Below, one piece after another: positions 56,708-64,000 of a stretch of 64,000 nucleotides of DNA. The notes beneath the pieces were generated by a model. It was not told the origin of the DNA. It did no database searches and saw nothing but the letters and a program-made list of their open reading frames with translations. Made by a program: the position numbers and the translations under genes. The stretch's first letter is position 1, and each line of letters opens with the position of its first letter. Origin of the DNA: Marinomonas atlantica (lineage in GTDB: Bacteria; Pseudomonadota; Gammaproteobacteria; Pseudomonadales; Marinomonadaceae); NCBI RefSeq assembly GCF_001639725.1, contig NZ_LTAW01000010.1:47325-111324 (forward strand). Direction: 5' to 3'.

Positions 56708-57724
56708 ATGAATCTACCCCTTCCCCTTCGATCAGCTTTTATTGCTATCGCCATGAGCACCCTTAGTGTCTCTACATACGCGAATACGCTATCAGATGTT
56801 AAACAAAAGGGAGATGTTAGCTGTGGTGTGTATCCTGACGATCCCGGCCGAAGTGCACTTGATAGCCACGGAAAGTGGCAAGGGTTTTATGTTGAATTTT
56901 GTCGCGGTGTAGCCGCCGCTGTTTTAAACAATCCAGAGTATGTGAACTTCGTTGAAGTTGGTTCCACCTCTCGCTTTACTTCTTTACAAGATAAAACTAC
57001 GGATGTCGTGATGTACAGCTCGACCTGGACGCTTGGCCGTGAAAGCACCTATCAAGTTAGCTTTCCTGCGCTGTACCTTTTCGATGGTCAGGGATTTGTG
57101 GTACGTAATAATGCCAACATTCATCGACTTACGGACCTTCGCAATAAGACTGTTTGTGTAACAGGCAACACGACCACTCAGCAGAACTTAGAAGATTTTA
57201 TTCAAACAAAAGGTTTTCAGACAAACATTGTCTATGCCAATGGCGATCAATTTTTTCGTGGTAGTATTTGTGATGCCTATAGTGCAGACCGAATGAATCT
57301 CGCTGTTAATTTAGCTAATCGAGTCGAGAATCGTGACGCTTACCGAATTTTGCCAGATACCCTCTCAAGAGAACCCATTGGACCAACGGTTCGTAACGAC
57401 GATCCTCAATGGGAGCGCATTGTTCGTTCCGTTGTTCACGCCACTCTTTTAGCGGAAGAAAAAGGTATCACTAGCGATAATATTGAAGACATAAAGCAGA
57501 CGACACAAAACACTGAAGTACAGAATTTATTAGGTCTAAAAGGTGATATTGGCGAGCAGCTAGGGCTTGATCCTGAATGGGCCTATCGCGTCATAAAATC
57601 CGTCGGCAATTACGCTCAAATCTACGATCGACACTTTGGGATGGGCTCTAACGTAAATCAACCCAGAGGACTTAATGCACTTTGGCGGGATGGCGGCGTT
57701 ATGTTTGCGCCCCCTTTTAAGTAG
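56708..57724 (+). CDS. AapJ/BztA-like amino-acid-binding protein, orphan, upstream of a GGDEF gene
   Basis: 338 residues with a signal peptide (cleavage near STYA-N) and a general L-amino-acid binding fold: GDVSCGVYPDDPGRSALDSHGKWQGFYVEFCRGVAAAVL, FTSLQDKTTDVVMYSSTWTLGRE, ICDAYSADRMNLA. Normal AapJ proteins are followed by AapQ/M/P transporter genes; here the next gene, 12 bp on, is a membrane GGDEF protein. The likely job is to hand a ligand signal to that protein. Confidence 0.88.
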   Translation: MNLPLPLRSAFIAIAMSTLSVSTYANTLSDVKQKGDVSCGVYPDDPGRSALDSHGKWQGFYVEFCRGVAAAVLNNPEYVNFVEVGSTSRFTSLQDKTTDVVMYSSTWTLGRESTYQVSFPALYLFDGQGFVVRNNANIHRLTDLRNKTVCVTGNTTTQQNLEDFIQTKGFQTNIVYANGDQFFRGSICDAYSADRMNLAVNLANRVENRDAYRILPDTLSREPIGPTVRNDDPQWERIVRSVVHATLLAEEKGITSDNIEDIKQTTQNTEVQNLLGLKGDIGEQLGLDPEWAYRVIKSVGNYAQIYDRHFGMGSNVNQPRGLNALWRDGGVMFAPPFK

Positions 57725-57736
57725 TCAGTACTTACT

Positions 57737-59440
57737 ATGTCACCAAATGGTCTATTCACAATACCTCGATTACAAAAGCTTGGCATTCGGCTAAATCTTA
57801 TTCTGTTAGGGATCATTTTATTTTTCTTAGTCTCGTCCGGCTATGGTATCTGGGTCCTGCAACAACAGTCAGCTCAGTTTAAAACAATTACTCAAACCTA
57901 CTATGACCGCGCTATGCTAGCCGCAGAACTTTCTCGAGATGCTGAGCTCATTGCAACTAAGGCAATGGAACAAACGGTCACCCAACGACTTAGCAGTATC
58001 GATGCTAATATCTTACAAAGTGACATCACTCGGACATTCACCGCTGCTCGTGAACGGTTAGCCGCTAAAGCTCCCGAAGAACAAGCAGTCTTAGCACGCA
58101 TCGATTCGCTGACTCAACCTTACTTTAACCAGTTGACGACCTTCTATACGCTTATTGAACAGCAACAGCGTCTTAAACAAAAGATGGATATTCTCAGTTT
58201 TGATAGGGTGAAATTAACCACTCCGTACTTACCTGAATTCAAAGCAATAGATATTGAACCTTTCGACGCCCTAATAACCAGTGCGTCAAATGTCACACTA
58301 TTGCTACTGGATGCTCACAGCCCTGGTCTTATAGCACGCCGTGATTCACATATTAGCGATACTATCGATGCGCTGTTATCTATATCCACACTCAATAAGT
58401 CGCAAAAACGCGATAGAGACGCCCTCATTCTTAACATAAATCAAACTCGTGAGTTGAAAGAGCAACTAGACCAGTCGCGTTTAGAAACCTTAGCAGCAAT
58501 GCGTAAAACTCGACTACAAGCCCAGCGACTAAGCAGTGTATGTTTTGACTTTTACTTGCTCGTAAAGAAGCGGGCTCAAAGCGCTTCACAGAAGCACAGT
58601 CAATTAATAGAGCAAGTTACGCTTCAGATGGCATTATTTAGCATCGCGTTTTTAGGCTTGATTGGCGTCGCATACTGGCTTATTCAACACTATATCGTAC
58701 GACGTTTAAACCGCTTAAGCTTTGTAATGCGTCAACATGCGATCGGGCACCCAGAGAGAATTCCAGAAGACGGTAATGATGAAATCACCGTTATAAGTAA
58801 AACCTTTGCGCAATTTGTTCAGGCAAACGATCATGCCCAAGACGAAGCTCAACGAGCCAAGAAAGTTGCCGAAGAAGCCAACGAACGCTTACGAGAACTA
58901 AATGCGACCTTGCATCAACAAAGTAACACTGATGAACTCACTCAAATTCCTAATAGAAGATCATTCTTCCATTGGTTGAACATAATCGGCCCCGAGCTGG
59001 TAGCAAAGAGACAAAGCTTAAGCATTTTTATGATCGATATCGACTGGTTTAAATCCTACAACGATCATTATGGTCATCAAGCTGGCGACGTATGCCTTCA
59101 TCAAGTCGCTCAACTTCTTAGGGGTGTGACAAAAGAGTCATCAGGTTTGCTTGCAAGGTATGGTGGTGAGGAATTTATTGTCGCGATTCCAGATAGATCT
59201 CCTGAACAAGCAAACGCTTTCGGGCAGACAATACTGGATGTAATAGAACATGCACACATCCCTCATGGCTACTCGCCAAGACATCATATTACGGTGAGTA
59301 TTGGCATTTCGACTGCATATGAAGGCTGTGTGGACCACTCTTGTGAAAAGCTTATTTCTAAAGCAGACCAAGCCCTTTATGAGGCAAAAGCTCTAGGAAG
59401 AGCCTCCGTAGTCAGTAATATCATGAAAGACACACTGTAG
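57737..59440 (+). CDS. Membrane diguanylate cyclase with TorS-like sensor and HAMP
   Basis: 567 residues: transmembrane helix (about 18-38), a long helical periplasmic region (about 40-290) of the kind that docks a binding protein in TorS, a second helix (about 295-317), HAMP (about 318-372), coiled coil, and GGDEF (about 395-560) with an intact RYGGEEFIV. No RxxD inhibitory site. It starts 12 bp after the AapJ-like gene and is nearly certainly co-expressed with it. The TorS comparison is by layout only. Confidence 0.9.
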   Translation: MSPNGLFTIPRLQKLGIRLNLILLGIILFFLVSSGYGIWVLQQQSAQFKTITQTYYDRAMLAAELSRDAELIATKAMEQTVTQRLSSIDANILQSDITRTFTAARERLAAKAPEEQAVLARIDSLTQPYFNQLTTFYTLIEQQQRLKQKMDILSFDRVKLTTPYLPEFKAIDIEPFDALITSASNVTLLLLDAHSPGLIARRDSHISDTIDALLSISTLNKSQKRDRDALILNINQTRELKEQLDQSRLETLAAMRKTRLQAQRLSSVCFDFYLLVKKRAQSASQKHSQLIEQVTLQMALFSIAFLGLIGVAYWLIQHYIVRRLNRLSFVMRQHAIGHPERIPEDGNDEITVISKTFAQFVQANDHAQDEAQRAKKVAEEANERLRELNATLHQQSNTDELTQIPNRRSFFHWLNIIGPELVAKRQSLSIFMIDIDWFKSYNDHYGHQAGDVCLHQVAQLLRGVTKESSGLLARYGGEEFIVAIPDRSPEQANAFGQTILDVIEHAHIPHGYSPRHHITVSIGISTAYEGCVDHSCEKLISKADQALYEAKALGRASVVSNIMKDTL

Positions 59441-59444
59441 TTAC

Positions 59445-61004
59445 TTAACTTTCCAAACGCTTTGAAGGTTGAGATAAGTAACCTTGCAGCTGATCAATTG
59501 GCATCGGTTTAGCGTATAGCCAACCTTGCGCAATCGCTTGAGGGCAATACTTTAAAATATAGTCCGCTTGCTCCTGGGTCTCTACTCCTTCAAATACTCG
59601 AACCACATTTAGCCTTTGCAACAAGCTGAAGATCGCATCAAGCATGGTTTGATTGATTGAGTCCGTGCCGATGGATTGAGTAAAGGATTTATCGACTTTA
59701 ATTTCTGAGGCGTTTAGATGCCCAAGCCACGCAAGGTTTGAATAGCCAGTGCCAAAGTCATCTAACGAAATGCTAATGCCTGATTCAGTATACTGCTTAA
59801 CAATATCAGACATACTCACGCTATCGCCCGCAGAACGTTCAGTGATTTCGAAGACCAGCTGTGTATGATCAATTTTGTAATGATCAGCCTTCTCCAAAAT
59901 AAAAGGTAGCAGATTGAAGTCTGTAAGGTCTTGAATTGATAAATTAATGCTTAGTGTAAAATCTCGTTTTGCATCAAGCGTCGCTTGCATTTGAGCCATA
60001 CTCAAATCAATAACTCGATGCGTTATTTTTCGTATAAGGCCATGTTTTTCAGCCACTTCTATAAATACATCTGGACGTACAACCCCTAAAGCATAGCTGT
60101 CCCAGCGTACTAAAGCCTCTACCCCAACAGGCTTAGAGTCCCTCAAGCGAATTTTAGGCTGGAATACAACCGATAGCTCATCTTTATTAATCGCATTTTT
60201 TAAATGGTAAACCATTGAATGTCGATGTTTACGCGCTTTATGTAGCAAAGAATACAAACCAAACCCACTAAGGCCTGAGGCGAAAACTAAGATGAGAAGC
60301 TGAGAAAACGATAAGCTAAAAAGCCCTGCACGATCTCTCTCTCCCATAACACATACGCTCACTTCTGAACACGACTCATAGCTTAATGGGGCACTTGTCA
60401 TTTTGGCAGAAGGCGCTAAATTACGCTGCTGATTGAAACCAAATGTTTTAAATACGTAACGATTATTTTTACTGTAAATGATCGCCGAGACCGTTGGATC
60501 AGGGTAGCGTATGGCATCAAACGCAAAAGGAGATGTTATGGTCAGCACACTACCGGTTAACGTCATATCCATTTCAAAATGCGTTCTTATCAAAGCGCTA
60601 GAATTACGCCAAAAAGATATGCCGTTATTCAAAACCGCATCTGCCGGCGGCAGTGCGACGGCTTCCTTCAACACACCTCGTTCAGCGCTACAAATCAAGT
60701 TACCACTTTGAACGCGACCAATATCTTTTAGGTATTTATGCTGCCATAGTAAATCGCGTAGCAGTTCAAGATCGTTGTGAGAACAAGCCGTGTAGGGAGA
60801 TGATTGAGCACTAACAACGCCAGTTTTTAGATCGGCTGTGACGCCACTCGCGTAGTTCAGCGCGTAATCAGAGTAATTCTTTAAGGCCGTCCATTGTTGT
60901 TTTTGCAAGACAAAGTGTGTGGCCCATAAAGCAATAGAGAGACAAATAAGTACACTGATGATCGGCTCAACTGGTAATCGCTTACTGAACACCGTTACTT
61001 GCAA
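59445..61004 (-). CDS. CSS-motif c-di-GMP phosphodiesterase (EAL)
   Basis: 519 residues: transmembrane helix near the N-terminus, a periplasmic CSS-motif domain with Cys pairs (ACSHNDLELLRDLLWQHKYL and GNLICSAERG), a second helix (about 235-255), and an EAL domain. The EAL active site is intact (GVEALVRW, FEITERS, DDFGTGY, KVDKSFT, EGVET). CSS-motif enzymes respond to periplasmic redox state through the cysteines. Its stop is only 4 bp from that of the GGDEF gene, facing it, so the pair can set c-di-GMP from opposite sides. Confidence 0.92.
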   Translation of the reverse strand: MQVTVFSKRLPVEPIISVLICLSIALWATHFVLQKQQWTALKNYSDYALNYASGVTADLKTGVVSAQSSPYTACSHNDLELLRDLLWQHKYLKDIGRVQSGNLICSAERGVLKEAVALPPADAVLNNGISFWRNSSALIRTHFEMDMTLTGSVLTITSPFAFDAIRYPDPTVSAIIYSKNNRYVFKTFGFNQQRNLAPSAKMTSAPLSYESCSEVSVCVMGERDRAGLFSLSFSQLLILVFASGLSGFGLYSLLHKARKHRHSMVYHLKNAINKDELSVVFQPKIRLRDSKPVGVEALVRWDSYALGVVRPDVFIEVAEKHGLIRKITHRVIDLSMAQMQATLDAKRDFTLSINLSIQDLTDFNLLPFILEKADHYKIDHTQLVFEITERSAGDSVSMSDIVKQYTESGISISLDDFGTGYSNLAWLGHLNASEIKVDKSFTQSIGTDSINQTMLDAIFSLLQRLNVVRVFEGVETQEQADYILKYCPQAIAQGWLYAKPMPIDQLQGYLSQPSKRLES

Positions 61005-61153
61005 AATATCTTAACTCCTCATTCATCCTTGTACGACTTATATAGCATTATTATAAGTATAATTTATTCCCATATTTTTAATATGGCTATTATTAAAAAT
61101 AATACGGAAACCTTTGCAGCTTGATGAAGATAGAATAACTTTTACTATTTTAG

Positions 61154-61741
61154 TTACTGCTTTATTATCCACTCCTTTATTTCATCCCGCTGTTCTTGAT
61201 TCGCTTGAAGGTACAGCAATTGAATAGACGTCAATAAATCACTACTCGACTCATCAGGTTCAAGTGTCTGTTGGAAAGTATTTTCTTGAGCCTTATTGTA
61301 TTGATCCAACACGTTTTGAATGGCTTCCTTCGGTAGGTCTTTTTCTGTTAATGGATCATAGTTAATGGTTTTGATCGAACCATTCGCATATTTAACTCGC
61401 CAAACTGTACGATTACTAAAATACAACTCTGCTTGGCTCTTAGTGTTGAGCTGCGGTGCTAGAATTTCAATTTCATCATTTGCTAATGTATTTAAATTCA
61501 TCAGCAGTGGTGGTGTTTTAAACTCGACTTCTCGCCCTCCATCTTGCACACGATTTTTATATCGAAAGACAAATTGATGATCTCCAGATTTTAAGTCACG
61601 TGGCGTTGTATTGAGTGCATCAATAACTTTTCCGTCAAGAGCCAGCAACTCTATCTCTTTATCAACATAAAGTGCGCCCGCTTGAGTCAACGGTGCCACG
61701 ATCACGGCGGTTGATAATAACCAGTACTTCCAGTTTTTCAT
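61154..61741 (-). CDS. DUF2057-family exported protein
   Basis: 195 residues with a signal peptide ending TQAG-A and the DUF2057 pattern: ALYVDKEIELLALDGKVID, LKSGDHQFVFRYKNRV and a C-terminal helical LLTSIQLLYLQANQEQRDEIKEWI. Its function is unknown. It is divergent from yhhQ with 150 bp between them. Confidence 0.8.
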   Translation of the reverse strand: MKNWKYWLLSTAVIVAPLTQAGALYVDKEIELLALDGKVIDALNTTPRDLKSGDHQFVFRYKNRVQDGGREVEFKTPPLLMNLNTLANDEIEILAPQLNTKSQAELYFSNRTVWRVKYANGSIKTINYDPLTEKDLPKEAIQNVLDQYNKAQENTFQQTLEPDESSSDLLTSIQLLYLQANQEQRDEIKEWIIKQ

Positions 61742-61780
61742 ATTAGTCTCCTAAGCGTTTGCAAAATCAGCACCTCAGCA

Positions 61781-61808
61781 TAGACACTAAAATTGGTTAA
61801 TGTATAAT
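61781..61808 (+). promoter_or_regulatory. Sigma-70 promoter of yhhQ
   Basis: TAGACA (61781-61786), 16 bases, TATAAT (61803-61808, perfect -10). The predicted start is near 61815, giving a leader of about 77 bases. Confidence 0.75.
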
Positions 61809-61851
61809 CAGCGCCCTTGTTTGACCATACGGTTCACAAGACAATCCGATA

Positions 61852-61885
61852 TTTGGGTTCCCTTACCCCAAACTAACTAAAAAGG
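61852..61885 (+). ncRNA. PreQ1-I riboswitch controlling yhhQ translation
   Basis: H-type pseudoknot of the preQ1-I class. P1 is TTTGGG (61852-61857) with CCCAAA (61867-61872). The loop TTCCCTTAC supplies CCTT (61861-61864), which pairs with AAGG (61882-61885) at the end of the A-rich tail CTAACTAAAA. The C at 61866, just before the P1 right arm, is in the position of the cytosine that pairs with preQ1. AAGG is also the ribosome site of yhhQ, six bases before the ATG. Ligand binding should therefore block translation of a queuosine-precursor transporter. Confidence 0.9.
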
Positions 61886-61891
61886 TATGCC

Positions 61892-62557
61892 ATGAGCTCT
61901 TTTTCTCCTGCGCAACAAGGCAAGGCATTGCGCTATTTAGTCGCCTTCCACCTATTGATCATCGCATCAAGTAACTACCTAGTACAAATCCCATTCACTC
62001 TATTTGGTTTTCATACCACTTGGGGTGCATTCACATTTCCATTTATTTTTCTTGCTACAGACCTAACCGTTAGAGTATTCGGTGCGAGTTTGGCACGTAA
62101 AATTATTTTTCTCGTCATGATCCCATCGTTATTCGCGTCCTATGTGTTATCGGTACTGTTTTACGAAGGTGCCTTTCAAGGGTTTGCCGCACTAAGTGAC
62201 TTCAATCTATTTATTGCTCGTATTGCGGTGGCGAGTTTGATGGCTTATCTATTAGGGCAAATTTTAGATGTGCATGTGTTTAATCGTTTACGTCAATTAC
62301 GTAGTTGGTGGGTTGCCCCTGCAGCCTCCACAGTGATTGGCAATGGCTTAGATACACTGGCTTTCTTTGGTATTGCTTTCTACCAAAGCCCTGATGCCTT
62401 TATGGCAACTCATTGGCAGGAAATAGCATTAGCAGACTATGGTTTCAAGCTGCTTATTAGCCTAGGCCTTTTTATTCCAATGTATGGTGTAGTGTTGGCC
62501 TTCCTTGTAAAAAAAATCACCTCATCGAAAACCGACTTCCAACTCGCTAACGTATAA
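61892..62557 (+). CDS. yhhQ: Queuosine precursor transporter YhhQ
   Basis: 221 residues with about six transmembrane helices; TDLTVRVFGASLARKIIF and the NGLDTLAFFGIAFY segment are typical of the VUT/YhhQ family. It imports preQ0/preQ1 for queuosine tRNA modification. The preQ1 riboswitch immediately upstream independently supports the substrate. A terminator follows. Confidence 0.95.
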   Translation: MSSFSPAQQGKALRYLVAFHLLIIASSNYLVQIPFTLFGFHTTWGAFTFPFIFLATDLTVRVFGASLARKIIFLVMIPSLFASYVLSVLFYEGAFQGFAALSDFNLFIARIAVASLMAYLLGQILDVHVFNRLRQLRSWWVAPAASTVIGNGLDTLAFFGIAFYQSPDAFMATHWQEIALADYGFKLLISLGLFIPMYGVVLAFLVKKITSSKTDFQLANV

Positions 62558-62572
62558 AAGAATATGTCAAAG

Positions 62573-62601
62573 CCGCGGCTTCAATACCGCGGTTTTTTTA
62601 T
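62573..62601 (+). terminator. Terminator after yhhQ
   Basis: CCGCGG-cttcaata-CCGCGG followed by seven T residues. Confidence 0.9.
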
Positions 62602-62625
62602 GTATTCCGTTTAAGCGAGTAATTT

Positions 62626-62919
62626 ATGCGCCCCAAAATAGCTTTCTCTACATTAGGTCCTGTTGCAAAGTCTCGTATTATTGAAATGGCTTGGGAAGAC
62701 CGCACACCATTCGAAGCCATCAATGATGAGTTTGGTCTTTCTGAGCAGCACGTTATCCAGCTAATGCGCTCCGAGCTCAAGCCTAACAGCTTCCGTAACT
62801 GGCGTGCACGTGTCTCTGGACGTACAACGAAGCATAAAGCTCTTAGATCAGAAGATATTATTCGCGGCTATGCACCAGCTCAATATAAGCCCAATCATGG
62901 CCTTAAAAAGCGTGTATAA
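62626..62919 (+). CDS. TIGR03643-family small protein
   Basis: 97 residues: STLGPVAKSRIIEMAWEDRTPFEAINDEFGLSEQHVIQLMRSELKPNSFRNWRARVSGRTTKHK, a full match in layout to TIGR03643. The middle looks like a helix-turn-helix (FEAINDEFGLSEQHVIQLMRS), so nucleic acid binding is possible. It has 68 bp to the upstream gene. Confidence 0.85.
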   Translation: MRPKIAFSTLGPVAKSRIIEMAWEDRTPFEAINDEFGLSEQHVIQLMRSELKPNSFRNWRARVSGRTTKHKALRSEDIIRGYAPAQYKPNHGLKKRV

Positions 62920-63115
62920 AATAATTTGGACTTTTGTGACTCCATTGAACTACTTTTAGCAAAAATATCGTTTCTTGGTGATTACTCTTTGATCATTGCG
63001 TAATAAATATCGCGATAGTGTGTAAAGAGCACTAACAACCTTGCGGAAATCGTCTATTATCGCCAAAGTACATACAAGGTTAAACGAACGATGACTAACA
63101 AGAGGATTTAGAGGC

Positions 63116-63274
63116 ATGGATTTAATTCGTATTATTTTTGCTATTTTGCTACCGCCACTTGGCGTATTCCTTCAAGTAGGTCTAGGTGGTGCTTTCTGGC
63201 TCAACATATTGCTAACTATTTTGGGCTATATTCCAGGTATTATTCATGCCGTTTGGATCATTGCCCGACGCTAA
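63116..63274 (+). CDS. Pmp3/YqaE-family small membrane protein
   Basis: 52 residues: MDLIRIIFAILLPPLGVFLQ, then GFWLNILLTILGYIPGIIHAVW-like (GGAFWLNILLTILGYIPGII), ending IIARR. LLPPLGVFLQ and LGYIPGIIHA are the family hallmarks. Two membrane helices. In other organisms Pmp3 proteins help keep membrane potential under salt stress, fitting for a marine bacterium. AGAGG precedes the ATG and a terminator follows. Confidence 0.93.
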   Translation: MDLIRIIFAILLPPLGVFLQVGLGGAFWLNILLTILGYIPGIIHAVWIIARR

Positions 63275-63305
63275 AGTTACCTGCAAGACTTTTTCATGAT
63301 TCCTT

Positions 63306-63333
63306 AGCCCAACAAGTAGTTGGGCTTTTTTTA
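63306..63333 (+). terminator. Terminator after the Pmp3-family gene
   Basis: AGCCCAAC-aagta-GTTGGGCT followed by TTTTTTT. Confidence 0.93.
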
Positions 63334-63655
63334 TTTCATTTCTATAAAGAAAAAAGGGGTTATCTCATAAAAATATGGGGGTAAAGCACACACTTATCCA
63401 CAATAAAATATAATAATGAAACTTACCCTCGTTAAATACCTTCTAATATTGGTTGATTATCTGTCAGCATACTTAACAACAACGATAGAATGGATGTAAA
63501 AGAGATACTGAGTACGCAGCTATCAAACATGATTGCTAATTCTCTCTTTTAAAGTGACATAATAATTTTTCGCGCACTCTTTTTATATTCCCATCAAAGA
63601 CAGAGCAAACAGGATATAAAAGAGTAAACGAGTGCTGCGACGCTTGTGCTAACCC
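63334..63655. other. Non-coding AT-rich stretch
   Basis: I see no plausible gene, hairpin or repeat in this region. It probably carries only the distal end of the rRNA operon transcribed from the right. Confidence 0.5.
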
Positions 63656-63667
63656 CAGATACAAAAA

Positions 63668-63772
63668 AAGCCCTTGCGGGACTCTCACATGGGATCCCCG
63701 CGATGCTGAGCGCCTGTGGCATGTCGAGAGCCACTTCTGAGCTCGGGATGGGATCAGGTGGTGCGATGTCTC
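63668..63772 (-). pseudogene. Degenerate 5S rRNA copy
   Basis: On the minus strand, CCACCTGATCCCATCCCGA, GCTCAGAAGTG and GATCCCATGTGAGAGT match 5S rRNA in order, but the central part is unlike 5S and helix I is missing at both ends. The block CAGATACAAAAAA-AGCCC, found after the real 5S at 63919, also follows this copy at 63656, with the terminator and the 3' helix deleted between. A relic of a tandem 5S duplication is the simplest reading. Confidence 0.75.
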
Positions 63773-63831
63773 TGTTTTTCTGAACGCCTTCTCTAATCGA
63801 TGTCATAAGATACAGTCTTTTGAGGCCACGG

Positions 63832-63864
63832 GCTGACGCGTCGAAGCATGAGACAGGCGCAAGC
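63832..63864. repeat. Intergenic repeat, copy 2 (short core)
   Basis: GCTGACGCGTCG (63832-63843), core aagcat, GAGACAGGCGCAAGC (63850-63864). The outer blocks are identical to copy 1 at 48860-48903, but the 17-base hairpin core there is replaced by six bases. Confidence 0.75.
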
Positions 63865-63925
63865 GGGACACAAAAGGAGGGGCGGAATCTAGCTGAGTGG
63901 ATGCGTTTAGGGAAACCGCAGATAC

Positions 63926-63965
63926 AAAAAAGCCCTGACAGCATGGCTATCAGGGCTTCCTTTGT
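63926..63965 (-). terminator. rRNA operon terminator
   Basis: Minus-strand hairpin GCCCTGATAGCCATGCTGTCAGGGC (one mismatch) followed by TTTTTTGTATC, just after the 5S 3' end. Confidence 0.9.
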
Positions 63966-63970
63966 ATGAT

Positions 63971-64000
63971 GCTTGACGACGACCTACTCTCACATGGGAT
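63971..64000 (-). rRNA. rrf: 5S ribosomal RNA, 3' end (cut by window edge)
   Basis: The last 30 bases of the window, read on the minus strand, are ATCCCATGTGAGAGTAGG then TCGTCGTCAAGC, the typical 3' end of a gammaproteobacterial 5S rRNA of Marinomonas type. The rest of the rRNA operon should lie to the right. Confidence 0.92.

Noticed and set aside
63594..63944. 116-codon open frame on the minus strand
   Set aside because: It runs through the degenerate 5S copy, the repeat and the spacer, so it is a chance frame.
1..64000. Search by eye for CRISPR arrays, transposases, integrases, prophage genes and tRNA genes
   Set aside because: None seen: no regularly spaced repeats, no DDE or tyrosine/serine recombinase motifs, no GGTTCGA-type tRNA arms in the gaps. 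A tRNAscan or ISfinder run would settle it.

Overview
The window is a contiguous piece of a gammaproteobacterial chromosome. It looks like a marine Oceanospirillales member, most likely Marinomonas or a close relative; this is inferred from gene content and protein style, not from a search. Supporting signs are the maeB / nuclease / rpmE / priA / SPOR protein / hslVU / DUF971 / ubiJ gene order that I recall from Pseudomonas, a TRAP transporter, many orphan periplasmic binding proteins, many c-di-GMP enzymes, and a preQ1 switch with a YhhQ transporter. Almost all of the window is ordinary chromosome. I see no transposase, integrase, prophage, CRISPR array or tRNA gene.

Layout. 1-4.7 kb: ethanolamine use (truncated eutR, divergent eutB-eutC-eat). 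4.7-9.8 kb: a possibly Fur-controlled pair (DUF4856 protein plus sterol-desaturase-like enzyme), an M42-type peptidase and an OmpA-like porin. 9.8-18.8 kb: lipoprotein, malic enzyme, nuclease, L31, PriA, SPOR protein, HslVU behind a textbook sigma-32 promoter, DUF971 and UbiJ. 18.9-22.3 kb: PAS-GGDEF-EAL protein divergent from a solute-binding protein. 22.4-30.2 kb: argS, ilvA, rpiA, a LysR regulator, zntB, fbp. 30.3-43.5 kb: FucP-type permease, two SpoIIAA-like paralogues, a 7TM-GGDEF protein, a C39-like protein, an AT-rich membrane ORF of unknown function, RhlE- and RecQ-type helicases, a 2OG oxygenase and a GGDEF protein. 43.6-48.8 kb: aldo/keto reductase, a TetR/HPP pair with two clear operators, a flavin monooxygenase, and a SnoaL/GNAT/nitrilase operon. 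49-55 kb: yaeQ, a yqjD/yqjE-like operon, a D-amino-acid dehydrogenase divergent from a TRAP transporter. 55.2-61 kb: secreted DUF7282 protein, a 2OG-Fe dioxygenase, an AapJ-like binding protein coupled to a membrane GGDEF protein, and a convergent CSS-EAL phosphodiesterase. 61-64 kb: DUF2057 protein, yhhQ under a preQ1-I riboswitch, TIGR03643 protein, a 52-residue Pmp3 protein, a decayed 5S rRNA copy and the 3' end of a real 5S rRNA.

Themes. Five proteins make or break c-di-GMP, and two of them sit beside orphan periplasmic binding proteins, which suggests nutrient sensing coupled to c-di-GMP. Several intrinsic terminators lie inside coding sequence of the neighbouring gene, so the genome packs its signals tightly. 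The strongest non-coding finds are the preQ1 riboswitch, the hslVU heat-shock promoter, the duplicated TetR operator, the 5S relic, and a two-copy intergenic repeat with a variable hairpin core.
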